Source: Nemertoderma westbladi
Lineage: Eukaryota > Xenacoelomorpha > Nemertodermatida > Nemertodermatidae
NCBI GenBank assembly: GCA_032718475.1
Contig: JAUCBJ010004727.1
Span: 1 to 20,782 of the forward strand
Reading direction: 5' to 3'
Length of the DNA stretch: 20,782 bases
The position numbers and the translations under genes were made by a program. Positions within the stretch are counted from its first letter, which is position 1, and every line of letters begins with the position of its first letter. Shown piece after piece: positions 1 to 10,351 of this stretch. The notes under the pieces were generated by a model. That model was not told the DNA's origin and did not search any database. It saw only the letters and a list, made by a program, of their open reading frames with translations.

Positions 1-2010
1 TGACTGACTGACTGACTGACTGACTGACTGACTGACTGACTGACTGACTGACTGACTGACTGACTGACTGACTGACTGACTGACTGACTGACTGACTGAC
101 TGACTGACTGACTGACTGACTGACTGACTGACTGACTGACTGACTGACTGACTGACTGACTGACTGACTGACTGACTGACTGACTGACTGACTGACTGAC
201 TGACTGACTGACTGACTGACTGACTGACTGACTGACTGACTGACTGACTGACTGACTGACTGACTGACTGACTGACTGACTGACTGACTGACTGACTGAC
301 TGACTGACTGACTGACTGACTGACTGACTGACTGACTGACTGACTGACTGACTGACTGACTGACTGACTGACTGACTGACTGACTGACTGACTGACTGAC
401 TGACTGACTGACTGACTGACTGACTGACTGACTGACTGACTGACTGACTGACTGACTGACTGACTGACTGACTGACTGACTGACTGACTGACTGACTGAC
501 TGACTGACTGACTGACTGACTGACTGACTGACTGACTGACTGACTGACTGACTGACTGACTGACTGACTGACTGACTGACTGACTGACTGACTGACTGAC
601 TGACTGACTGACTGACTGACTGACTGACTGACTGACTGACTGACTGACTGACTGACTGACTGACTGACTGACTGACTGACTGACTGACTGACTGACTGAC
701 TGACTGACTGACTGACTGACTGACTGACTGACTGACTGACTGACTGACTGACTGACTGACTGACTGACTGACTGACTGACTGACTGACTGACTGACTGAC
801 TGACTGACTGACTGACTGACTGACTGACTGACTGACTGACTGACTGACTGACTGACTGACTGACTGACTGACTGACTGACTGACTGACTGACTGACTGAC
901 TGACTGACTGACTGACTGACTGACTGACTGACTGACTGACTGACTGACTGACTGACTGACTGACTGACTGACTGACTGACTGACTGACTGACTGACTGAC
1001 TGACTGACTGACTGACTGACTGACTGACTGACTGACTGACTGACTGACTGACTGACTGACTGACTGACTGACTGACTGACTGACTGACTGACTGACTGAC
1101 TGACTGACTGACTGACTGACTGACTGACTGACTGACTGACTGACTGACTGACTGACTGACTGACTGACTGACTGACTGACTGACTGACTGACTGACTGAC
1201 TGACTGACTGACTGACTGACTGACTGACTGACTGACTGACTGACTGACTGACTGACTGACTGACTGACTGACTGACTGACTGACTGACTGACTGACTGAC
1301 TGACTGACTGACTGACTGACTGACTGACTGACTGACTGACTGACTGACTGACTGACTGACTGACTGACTGACTGACTGACTGACTGACTGACTGACTGAC
1401 TGACTGACTGACTGACTGACTGACTGACTGACTGACTGACTGACTGACTGACTGACTGACTGACTGACTGACTGACTGACTGACTGACTGACTGACTGAC
1501 TGACTGACTGACTGACTGACTGACTGACTGACTGACTGACTGACTGACTGACTGACTGACTGACTGACTGACTGACTGACTGACTGACTGACTGACTGAC
1601 TGACTGACTGACTGACTGACTGACTGACTGACTGACTGACTGACTGACTGACTGACTGACTGACTGACTGACTGACTGACTGACTGACTGACTGACTGAC
1701 TGACTGACTGACTGACTGACTGACTGACTGACTGACTGACTGACTGACTGACTGACTGACTGACTGACTGACTGACTGACTGACTGACTGACTGACTGAC
1801 TGACTGACTGACTGACTGACTGACTGACTGACTGACTGACTGACTGACTGACTGACTGACTGACTGACTGACTGACTGACTGACTGACTGACTGACTGAC
1901 TGACTGACTGACTGACTGACTGACTGACTGACTGACTGACTGACTGACTGACTGACTGACTGACTGACTGACTGACTGACTGACTGACTGACTGACTGAC
2001 TGACTGACTG
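1..2010. repeat. (TGAC)n tetranucleotide satellite, about 502 units
   Basis: The 4-bp unit TGAC repeats with no visible interruption or substitution from the first base to 2010, where it ends abruptly in ATAATTATCT. It runs off the left edge, so its true length is unknown. The plus strand carries TGA in all three frames. The minus strand (GTCA)n has no stop in any frame and would read as Val-Ser-Gln-Ser repeats, but it has no start codon, so I do not call it coding. Perfect purity over 2 kb fits either recent expansion or consensus smoothing in assembly. Confidence 0.99.
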
Positions 2011-2754
2011 ATAATTATCTAGGTTCAGGCACTTCCTGCCTGGCGATTTTGAAGAAATTTTGCAAGTACATTGCTTTGGTGGTTCATAATCCCGTTACAA
2101 AATATCAGATCGATTCTATGTGTGGTATTCGATATATTTAGTTTTTTGACATTATTTTGTCGCGAAATTAAAAGCAATGGTAAAATAACAACTCCTGCCT
2201 GAGCTGCAGCAGCTAGCTGTGGAGTAGGAACGGTGGAGTGCAGGGCTGTCTGAGATAGAATTCCATCCAGGCGGAATTTCTTGACTTTGACTACACCCCT
2301 CCTGCCCGCCTTTGCCTTGTAGGAGCAGCGCTGCTGGCTGAGTCTACACTTCCTTATCAGCTCTCAGGTATAGACAGAAAATAGTTGAGTTGTCAATAAA
2401 CATAATAAAATATACAACTGCAGTAGGATTATATTATTATTCCACGAATCCTTGGGCTGATTATTTTGCATAGGATATATGTAGAAAGTTCTTAAAAATA
2501 ATATTCTTATTTTTTTTTATTACATAGGATTAGCATAATTTTTTAGCTGAAGCATTAATAGTGCAAATTAATTTAATTATATTTTAATACCATTACTACA
2601 TTGGCATAAGATAAGTTTTAACATTTCTTACAAATATTATAAAACACAATAGTGGTGCGAGCATGAAACTCAAATCACGCAAATTTAAAAGAACCGGGTG
2701 TGTTGTCATAATATCTATCTCCATAGGTTATTTTGCTTGACTGGGTCTTGGTGC

Positions 2755-2862
2755 GGCTTTGCTTTTGGGACGGGGTGCTGATTGAAAGGGGGGTTGAAGG
2801 GGGGAACTGTCCCCCCTTTTCACTTTGACTGATTTGCGGTTTTGTTAAAATTCTTGGATATA
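2755..2862. repeat. G-rich/C-rich dispersed repeat, copy 1
   Basis: The block runs through GGGACGGGGTGCTG, a GGGG-rich stretch, a small hairpin (GGGGGG-AACTGT-CCCCCC) and then TTTGACTGATTT...GTTAAAATTC. The order and wording match a diverged block near 3628-3712, so both are probably copies of one element. Its class is unknown. Confidence 0.45.
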
Positions 2863-3627
2863 GTTGTTGTGATGCTAAAATTTAATTTGTCTTTTGATAA
2901 TGTATTATTTTGTTTCATATTGTTTAGACCTTCAATTTTCATAATATTAGTTGAGTTTTTGTTTATACATTTGCTCTATCATATATTATATAATTTGTAT
3001 TTATTCAAAAAATTGAATGAGACTGTTATCACTATTATTATCTTACTAGAACTACTGACACTATTGTGGAACAGCTAGGATATTTGCGCTTTGTTTTGTG
3101 TGTTTGTGTTTTAGTTTTAGTAACTATAGCTACCCCTTTGTATTGTTAGTTTCGTTCTATAATGCAGCATTGGTTGATTGCCTTAGCAGCCGGTGTTGTA
3201 AAATTCGTATGGAAATGGAGTCTGCATTTATAATATAGGGTGGTTCTAGGGTGGGTTCAGGGTCATCACTCGCTCGGTGTCCTGGTTGTGCATCATGGGC
3301 ATTTTTTCATAAATATTCGGTAATCTTATATCTTGTAAACGTGCTTGATAATGAAATTATTTGCTTCATATTATATTTTTGTTAGTGGTAGCAAAGTTTT
3401 TTATTATGTGGGACGATCCACAAAGTCAGCTAGCCTCACGCCTTACAGTTTAGACAATTGTTTAGTTTAGGCCTACTTACTAGGCCTACAGCTGACTGAC
3501 ATAGTTCATTTGTAATAGTCTTGGCTAGGATTCTTCCCCCGGGCTCCTTCCAGCCAGCTTGCTGGCTTTCTAGTATATAATATATATTATTATAACACAA
3601 ATTCCCTGTTATATACCTGTATCCGCC

Positions 3628-3712
3628 TTTGGGTTGGGGGTGGTGCAGATAGGGAGGTTATGGGGGGCTTTTTTCCCCTCTATTTGATTTAATGGTGTTT
3701 GGTTAAATTCCG
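3628..3712. repeat. G-rich/C-rich dispersed repeat, copy 2
   Basis: TTTGGGTTGGGGGTGGTGCAG is followed by a G-rich run, GGGGGGCTTTTTTCCCC, TTTGATTT and GGTTAAATTC. This parallels the block at 2755-2862 with many substitutions. The central G-run/C-run can pair as a hairpin in both copies. Confidence 0.4.
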
Positions 3713-3871
3713 AGTTTGTGATACAGTAGAATCGCTCAATATTAATCTGTATCTCATAACAGAGCCTCGTGGTGCGCGAAGGCCTCACGAACGTGTATAG
3801 CTGTAATCACAGACTTGTTCGTTAGTATATTATAGTTCATATATCGGTACCTTTGTCAGAGAATCCACGAA

Positions 3872-3916
3872 GCTAAGGAAAATCAACTACTTTCGCTAAG
3901 AAAGATTTTCCTTAGC
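3872..3916. repeat. Perfect 13-bp hairpin, 19-nt loop
   Basis: GCTAAGGAAAATC (3872-3884) is the exact reverse complement of GATTTTCCTTAGC (3904-3916), with 19 nt between. No T-run follows and no RNA family is recognised. It could be a foldback remnant or chance in an AT-rich region. Confidence 0.7.
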
Positions 3917-4195
3917 GGATATGGTGCATTCATAGTGGGCGCTTTTACGTTTGTGAGACAGATCGGGGATGAGATTAAGATTAGTTTTTTTTATTCCATT
4001 TCCATTATTCCATTTTTATACCCTTTAAAATTTGTCCTGAAATTTTGCATGTATATTCTATTCACTAAGGCGCAAAGTTAGGGCTGGGTCTCATATCTTG
4101 TAAAAAATGTCAAAGAATTCAGAAAAAAGTCTATGGAATTCAAATCAACATTTATTACTATTTGTAGCAAAACTGTAGTAGATATGAACTTACTA

Positions 4196-5557
4196 CTAGG
4201 ATCGGCATGCTGCATTGCAGCTGCATTTATAAGAATGCTGTGCCGGCTTGTCGACAAAATTGCACCGCCACAACTCCCTATCACCCATGACATTTGCTAG
4301 ATCATCCGCATCTACAAGGCCACTGTCCTTTAAGATGCGTCTCAAGAAAGTCATGGGCTGTCCACCATGCTTATTCACTCCATGAGGCTGCCAAAGTACA
4401 AGATTATGCACTGGCTGGTCATCAAGGCGAAAGCAATGTCCTGCAAAGCGGAGGCGATTTTGTTCTAGTGTCAAGCTTGGGGGAACCAATGAGACACCTC
4501 CAATGTTATATAGTATCTGGTTGGAGATGTGTGCATTGTACTTGACACAATGAACCCGGCGTAGCATTCTTGTGAATGTGCCATCCAGAGATTTGGTGTC
4601 CTCAGAAGTTAGAGCCAAGCATGGACTCCCATAGAGGAGTACTGGAACTACTGCTGCTCTAAATAATCGGACCTTTAGTTTCCGATTAATTCTCGGTGAC
4701 TTCCAAATCCTGTGGAAAGCCTATTCAAGGCTGCCCATGCCTTTCCCTTACGTATTCGAAGGTCCTCACCTGACTTCCGGATCCATGATTCCAGGTAACA
4801 TAAGTCGTCCACATGCTCAAGCATACCATCCTTTGAGTTTATGCTCATCCGATCAGAGACTTGCTGAGGACTTTCAAAGTTAACTGTCAAAATTTTGGTC
4901 TTTCTGGAGTTAATAAAAAGACCAACACTAGAAGCAGCATGTTCTAATGAGCTGAGGAGACGTGGGCTCCCTATAGTGATTCTGAGAGTACTCATAAGTC
5001 ATTAGCCAAGTCTAGATCAGTTAGGTACTTGGTAGGATTTCCTCGACTTCTGGAGCCAGTAGGTGGAGTTATCATCACCCCATCATCATTATGATGATCT
5101 AAGGGCATGCGTAGAACATAGTCAACAACAATTATGAACAAGAATGGTGCAAGTGTGTCTCCTTGGAGGACGCCCCATAACACTTCAAATGGTTCTGTGT
5201 CACCGTCAACAGTAGACACAAATGTTGTTGAACCATCGTATACTGATGTGATTGCTGCAATAATTTCGTCAGGAATCCAATATAATGAAAGTATGCTGAA
5301 CATACGTGAGCGGGAGACTGAATCAAAGCCTTGAAGAAGTCAACAAAGATAACAGCCAGATGCCTGTCTTTCTTTTTTGATAACTCTTCAATTTTCCTTC
5401 TAAGTACAAAATGGGCTCCATGGTCCCACGACCTTTACGGAACCCATTCTGATTTCCACGGAGCAGTATCTCAATGGGATCCCTGATGCGATTTAATAGA
5501 ATTCTATTGTATAGCTTTGCAGCAATCGAGATCAATGAGATTCCCCGATAAGAACCA
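4196..5557 (-). pseudogene. RTE-like LINE reverse transcriptase, 5'-truncated and broken (copy 1)
   Basis: Read on the minus strand, this is the RT core and C-terminal tail of a non-LTR retrotransposon polyprotein, which would copy element RNA into DNA at a nicked target. Pieces in order: RT fingers at 5535-5323 (GNQNGFRKGRGT); palm at 5303-4992 with GVLQGDTLAP, where the YADD-box position reads LANDL, so one catalytic Asp is Asn; the post-catalytic segment at 4995-4675 (GLFINSRKTKIL); and the C-terminal tail at 4618-4196 (RLRFAGHCFR, DQPVHNLVLW), a signature of RTE-type elements. The pieces lie in different frames with stops between, so the copy is dead. Compared with the fragment at 10352-11126 it has two 1-nt deletions, near 5328 and 5405. 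Homology stops upstream at about 5557, where a different LINE begins. Confidence 0.85.
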
Positions 5558-6400
5558 TAGATTGTTCCTATATTTTTTATAATATTGCTCTTTTTCCGGA
5601 TGGGATATAAGTGATGCGTATAACTTATTTTTCATCATATTTGATTGAACCAGTGATGTGGTCATCCACTTTTTTTGGGGATTTTATGTCGCTTTACTAT
5701 TTTTTTGTGAAGATGTTTTTTTAGCAATGTTGTTATAAAAGGTTTCAAATTTTTTATTCGCTGTAGTTGTGTTGTCGTTGTATGACCAGTTTTGATAATT
5801 GCGTATGTCTGACATATAATTTGCTGGTTTGAAATTTGAATAGTCGTATATAAATTTTTCTTGTTGAGGTGCGAAAAACTATGAGTATTTATGTATGACA
5901 ACGAACGTATCTAAGTGGTCAGTAGTACCAAGTTGTCCAGTGAAAACGCCAGAGGTGAGTATTTTACTTGAAATGTTTGTAGATATGTGGTCTATTATAG
6001 TTTTAGTGTGTGGTGTAATTCTAGTAGGTTTGTCAATTAGTTGTTCAAGTCCATTAGATTCTGTTTGTAAGTAATTAATGGCTGAGTTTGATCGTTTTAG
6101 TAGGTCAATGTTAAAATCGCCAATACGTATTATGTATGTGTCCTGATGATTAACTGTGGCAATAGTGTATTTAGGTTTTCAATAAAGTCGTTAATGTTGC
6201 ATGTGTATCTGGTCTGTAGATAGTGCCAAGGAGAAGTTGTTTATTTGTTTGGGAGGTGTTCCGTGTTCTAGAAATAGTTGCAAATGTGGATTCACAGTTG
6301 GGTAGTGTCAGGTCTTTTCGTTCTGTAATATTTATACCTTTTTTTGTGTAAATCGCAGTACCGGCATCGCCTCTGTTTTTCTTACCCATGGTGCCTTTTA
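5558..6400 (-). pseudogene. Endonuclease and linker fragment of a different LINE
   Basis: Minus-strand frames from about 6389 down to 5560 carry an APE-type endonuclease of another non-LTR element. The block GTAIYTKKGI and LLLGTIYRP lies at 6389-6171. It is followed, after a frame change, by IRIGDFNIDLL (GDFN metal site), an IIDHI box and TDH near 5920. A linker follows at about 5700-5560 with KWMTTSLVQS, KNKLYASL and KKYRNNL, typical of the stretch just before the RT in CR1/Jockey-like ORF2 proteins. The sequence then switches directly into the RTE-like RT, and this element's own RT is absent from the window. Frameshifts and stops make it non-functional. The clade is not resolved, and the upstream limit (6390-6430) is uncertain. 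Confidence 0.75.
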
Positions 6401-6589
6401 TGCACCATACTCAAGATACATGGAAACACAAAATCGCCAGGTGCATTAGTAAGTCAATGCGTTCATGCTCTGGCGCACAATTCAATCATATGCAGCTATC
6501 TAACGGTAAATTGAATACTAAGCCTCAGACAACTAATGAAACTACAATTATTGTGGTATATCGTATATGGCCTCCATTTCTTAAAATTC

Positions 6590-7440
6590 GTTTAGCCAGT
6601 TGGGCTCATTATGTGCCGTACAGGGGATCCCTTTGCCATTTCCTAATTCTGTGGTCAGTCCAGTAGGCCTTTCTGTTTCATGAGTCGGCAGCCTTAACTG
6701 CTTCTGCGATGGCAGTATATCGATCACAGCCGAATGAAGCCGTGTGTGTAGTTGTGTGCAGTTGCAATATAGGACCAATCATGTCGTGGTAAGGTAGATT
6801 TCTTAGATCTGCTAGTGCTGAGACTAAGTCTTACCTTAGCCCCAATAATAGCTCCTGAGTTTCTTACGAAACAAAATATGGTCTTTCTTGGACTTGCGAC
6901 CACTGGGTCCAGTGCGTGGCCTCAGCTTTCCATTTTCCTTCTTGAACTGGGTCCAGGTTTAGAACAACAAATTTGGATTCATGAAATCCTGAAGATGGAC
7001 TGAAGTTCAGTTGGCACTATTGCTATTAACAGAAAAGCTAACCAAAAACCCGATTATGAATTGATGCTGATACACTCCATCAGTAGCTTCTTGTAGATTG
7101 TGGTATAAATTTTCCACCTCCTCTACTGACATTGGGACAACACTAGTGGGTTAATAATAGCATACAATCAGAACCACTTTAGGAAACTTCTTAGCCAATC
7201 TTCCAGAACATGAGAGAGAAGTGATGATGCGGTTGCATTCATCACTAGACAAATTCCTCCATTACCACTGTCATCTGCTGAGGAAAGCCGCCTATCACCT
7301 CGCATGTCCTTAATCAGAACCTTGCCAGTCTGCACAGACCGCATTTGGTGCTCTTGAAGGTGCTCCACAATGCTAACGCAACATCAGGGTTGTCTGTTCA
7401 TCCTGTCACCTTGGGGACCCAAGTGTTAGGGTATTAACTG
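6590..7440 (-). pseudogene. Heavily decayed RTE-like endonuclease fragment
   Basis: The longest open piece (7368-7168, minus) reads GDRRLSSADDSGNGGICLVM, resembling the part of RTE-type endonucleases where a target-DNA strand is followed by a glycine-rich segment and a hydrophobic strand. Downstream frames give YAIINP-like, IIGF-like and TGPSGRKSKKDHILFRKK segments. The last resembles the conserved S-P-D-G-R...IDHI..RK box of these endonucleases. Reading switches frame many times. It may be the 5' part of the same element type as the RT at 4196-5557, but the intervening polyprotein is missing. The assignment rests on scattered similarity only. Confidence 0.4.
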
Positions 7441-8192
7441 AGGCTAGTCTAGAGACTTGCCTCAGGTTCGCCAATAGCTGGCTTGGTTGGGGTGGTAGAC
7501 TGAACAATGTCATTGAAAGAACAAGGTTAACACAAAATAATAAATTTACAATTGATTACGTCACCAACCTCATCTCATTCTAGGATGCAGTACCGGTACC
7601 TAAACGTAAAGAAAATGAAAGTATTTAATATTGGCATCATACACAATGTACATGAATGTTAGTAAGATATTTTAACCAAAATTGGATACCATCACATATA
7701 CATTAATACAACAATACCATTAGCTTCCAATATGCTAGCTGTAACTGACAGCAAATTCACTCAACAATAATAAATTAACGAAAATAATGCAAAAGAAAAC
7801 AAATATAGCTAAAAGAATATTATTCCCCTGATTTACAGTCAAATCATCTTTCAATTAAATTTTACAAGCAATAAGATGTACAAGATTACTAAAATTTCAA
7901 TATTCGTGATATACTGAAATTACAATTTTCCATAATTATGGCAAAATAAGCTTTACTTAATTAATATCAAATTACACAATATGTCTTTTACTAGAAAGGA
8001 GCAGGTTGCAGTGGCATTTTATTCTAACCAAACCAATTAACGAACTGATATCAATAGAACAGGTTTCAGTTTAATTTTTGCAGATAATCGAAAAATATGT
8101 TATTGGTACAACGATTTTCGCCTGGAGAATTTTGATTGAGTTGAAAATGCCCACCACCGTATTTTAGTCTATAAATATTGGCCCTACTAAAG
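7441..8192. other. AT-rich spacer, nothing recognised
   Basis: No coding frame, RNA gene or clear repeat. It contains CAGTACCGGTACCTAAACGT near 7591, which recurs with changes (CAGTACCGGTAGCTAAACGT) near 19447 inside the P-type element. The reason for the shared string is unknown. Confidence 0.6.
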
Positions 8193-8583
8193 GCCCGTTT
8201 CCGCGCTGCTTTTTTTGCGAGCTTTATTACAAGCTTTTTTTAGTTAAAACAATTTCAAGAAATTAATTGCTTCTAGATGAATCTGAGAACTTTCGAATGT
8301 TAAAACCTAAAATTTAGAATAAAGCTTGGAAAAAAGCTAAAAAAAAGCTAGAAAAATAGCTCAAAAAAAAGCTGGGTCGAATATTATAATTATCTATTTC
8401 TATAACATTCATATTATATATTTATTTTAACTGAACGTTAGAAAAGGCATAACAAGCTTAAAAAAAAGCTCAAAAAAAGCTTGAAAAAAAGCAAAAAAAA
8501 AGCTAGAAAAAAAGCAAAAAAAAGCTAGAAAAACAGCTCAAACCTCAGAATACCTCACATAAAAAAGCAGCGCGGAAACGGGC
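8193..8583. mobile_element. 391-bp MITE-like foldback element with 23-bp perfect TIRs
   Basis: GCCCGTTTCCGCGCTGC plus six T (8193-8215) is the exact reverse complement of 8561-8583. Inside the TIRs the left arm repeats T-runs joined by AGC (AAGCTTTTTTT). The right arm contains about eight A-runs joined by AGCT/AGC, so the whole unit can fold on itself. No protein is encoded, as expected for a non-autonomous element. I see no convincing target-site duplication: the flanks are CTACTAAAG on the left and TTCAATGG on the right. The superfamily is therefore open; a hAT-type origin is only a guess. Confidence 0.8.
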
Positions 8584-9469
8584 TTCAATGGCTTACTGTA
8601 TATAAAAGTTTAAAATGTTTAGAATATTAAGGAACATAATTATTATTACATTGTTTGGTGTAACCAAAGGTAACCATTGTAACTAATGGATAAGGTTCAC
8701 AAAGTCTGGATCACTGTCAGTCAGGTTAGTTGAAATCAATGTACAAAGTTAGAGTAGTGATCCAGGCAGAAACTCATCATGTAGGTCAACTTAACATATC
8801 ATGTGAAGGTATAACTATGCACTTCTAGAGTATGCTGATTGGTTAAGATTCGATGGATACATAGATCCATCTTCTTTCCCGTTGACATTATAACCAATCA
8901 TTTCGCTAAGAATATTTGTTTAACAGTGTTACTTACAGTTTTCACACTGATATATTCACAAATCGTAGAATATTTTATTTATTTAAATATTATTTATTTC
9001 TTTTAAATGGGGAAGCAGGAACTGTTGTTTATTGTTGATTTTTTATTATTATTGCAATATTGCTTTTTTAATCGAAAATTTACCGAATTAATTAATATTA
9101 AGAATATAATATTACATTAAATGCTTTTTCGTACAATATTATTTTGCATTGTATCCTTCTATAATAAAACCTCAACAAACTTGAAACCATTAAAGATCCC
9201 ACAAATGCGTTGCCAGATTTATTTTCATATTGTTGCCGTACGGGGTGTGGTGGTCCCCGGTAGTATCGAATTTTATGTTTATTATTACAGTATGTTAAAT
9301 AGATAATAGATAAGGCTAATTGTTAATTGATGCGACCGGGTGGATCTGTCTTGTTATTTATAATTCACCTAATTTAATTTAAAGTTACTGTATAACTAAA
9401 TGTATATCCGTAGTCGTATTGGGTTTATTAAAGTGGTGAGTTTTAGATAATTTAATTGAACAGCGTGAA
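8584..9469. other. AT-rich spacer with one nested inverted repeat
   Basis: No gene is supported. The plus-strand open stretch at 9121-9306 has no domain and looks like chance. A nested inverted repeat lies at 8836-8900 and is listed separately. Confidence 0.6.
8836..8900. repeat. Nested inverted repeat carrying paired CCAAT motifs
   Basis: TGATTGGTTA (8836-8845) pairs perfectly with TAACCAATCA (8891-8900). Inside, GATGGAT (8852-8858) pairs with ATCCATC (8865-8871). The outer arms contain ATTGG and CCAAT, so each could be read as a CCAAT box, but no gene follows that would make this a promoter. Confidence 0.55.
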
Positions 9470-9490
9470 GGGGGGGGGGGGGGGGGGGGG
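9470..9490 (+). repeat. Homopolymer run of 21 G
   Basis: Twenty-one consecutive G between CAGCGTGAA and TGATATTGCG. A run this long is slippage-prone, so its length may be unreliable. It could also form a G-quadruplex. Confidence 0.95.
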
Positions 9491-10351
9491 TGATATTGCG
9501 TGGTGGCAGATACACAGGAGGTTTTTAACTGCGAAGTGAACATCTTTTTGGATTTATTACAAGGAGAACAGTGAGAGAGGTCTTAAACTACACAGAAGCT
9601 GACAGAATAAGTCTCCAGGGGTGCTGGGAGTTATAAAGTAACTGCGCTGCAATTCGACCCTCTTGTATGGACAACTGATGTAAGTCTGGGCGTTGCCATT
9701 GGAGACCACGGCCACAAGGATTCTACTCGTGGAGCTGTACTTAATTATTTTACACGAGATTTTATTGAATTGAAATTCGTGATAACTTGGCTTCAGACCA
9801 TTGACATTGTTAGATATTGAAAACCTAAGTATAGACTTTATATCCTCCGCAGGCTTTTTATTTATGATATTTGTTAAGGAATGATGAGTAATTTAATTAA
9901 GAGTATTTTGATAAAACCGGAATCGGTAGAAACTCTACAGACACATTTGTGCAGCTTAAAATGTTTGTTTCTCGAACATAAACCTCTTCACCTGGGATCT
10001 GGGAAAAAATCTGGGAAAATAACTTCTCACATAAACAAAATTCGATATTGTCATTAGTGAAGTTGAGTCAAGATAATATTAAGTGACAAGAAATTGTTGT
10101 TTTTTGTTGTCTACTGTACAAGAAATTGCTTTTAGGTTTGTTTTGGTTCGATATACTAGCCAGAAATTATATACCCAAAATCTGGAAATAAAACTGTAGT
10201 TTTTAATGTATTGAAGGCTATGAGAGTAACTGCTTATATTGTGATTCCAATATATTCCCTGTTCATTTAATGTTTACCGCCACCACCACAATAAACATTG
10301 TTCCCATTCTCTAAAAGAAATTACAACATTTAACTAACTAACTATGGAAGA
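9491..10351. other. AT-rich spacer, nothing recognised
   Basis: No coding frame or RNA gene. Just before the next LINE fragment there is a short (TAAC)n stretch at about 10331-10342. On the minus strand it lies directly downstream of the LINE piece and could be a microsatellite-like 3' tail. Confidence 0.55.

Larger units (their letters stand above)
2011..4195. other. Non-coding AT-rich stretch with short repeats, no gene seen
   Basis: About 2.2 kb with no convincing coding frame. The longest open stretch (2842-3078, plus) encodes a run of Leu/Ile/Phe/Asn of the kind AT-rich DNA gives by chance and has no recognisable domain. The segment holds two related G-rich/C-rich blocks and one perfect hairpin, listed separately. 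The part near 4020-4195 may contain the 3' untranslated end of the LINE fragment that follows on the minus strand, but I see no clear tail or target duplication to fix that boundary. Confidence 0.6.

Noticed and set aside
1-2010. CRISPR-like or telomeric repeat
   Set aside because: The unit is only 4 bp, with no spacers and no resemblance to TTAGGG-type telomere repeats.
2842-3078. Hydrophobic 78-codon frame resembling a membrane protein
   Set aside because: AT-rich DNA yields Leu/Ile/Phe-rich frames by chance. The start codon is not AUG and there is no family similarity.
3872-3916. Hairpin as microRNA precursor or terminator
   Set aside because: The 13-bp stem is too short for a typical animal pre-miRNA, and no T-run or gene context supports a terminator.
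4294-4545. 83-codon plus-strand frame
   Set aside because: Antisense shadow of the RT C-terminal tail on the minus strand.
8836-8900. Bidirectional CCAAT-box promoter
   Set aside because: The CCAAT motifs are simply the two arms of an inverted repeat, and no gene lies on either side.
9121-9306. 61-codon plus-strand frame
   Set aside because: No domain, AT-rich, surrounded by spacer. Consistent with chance.
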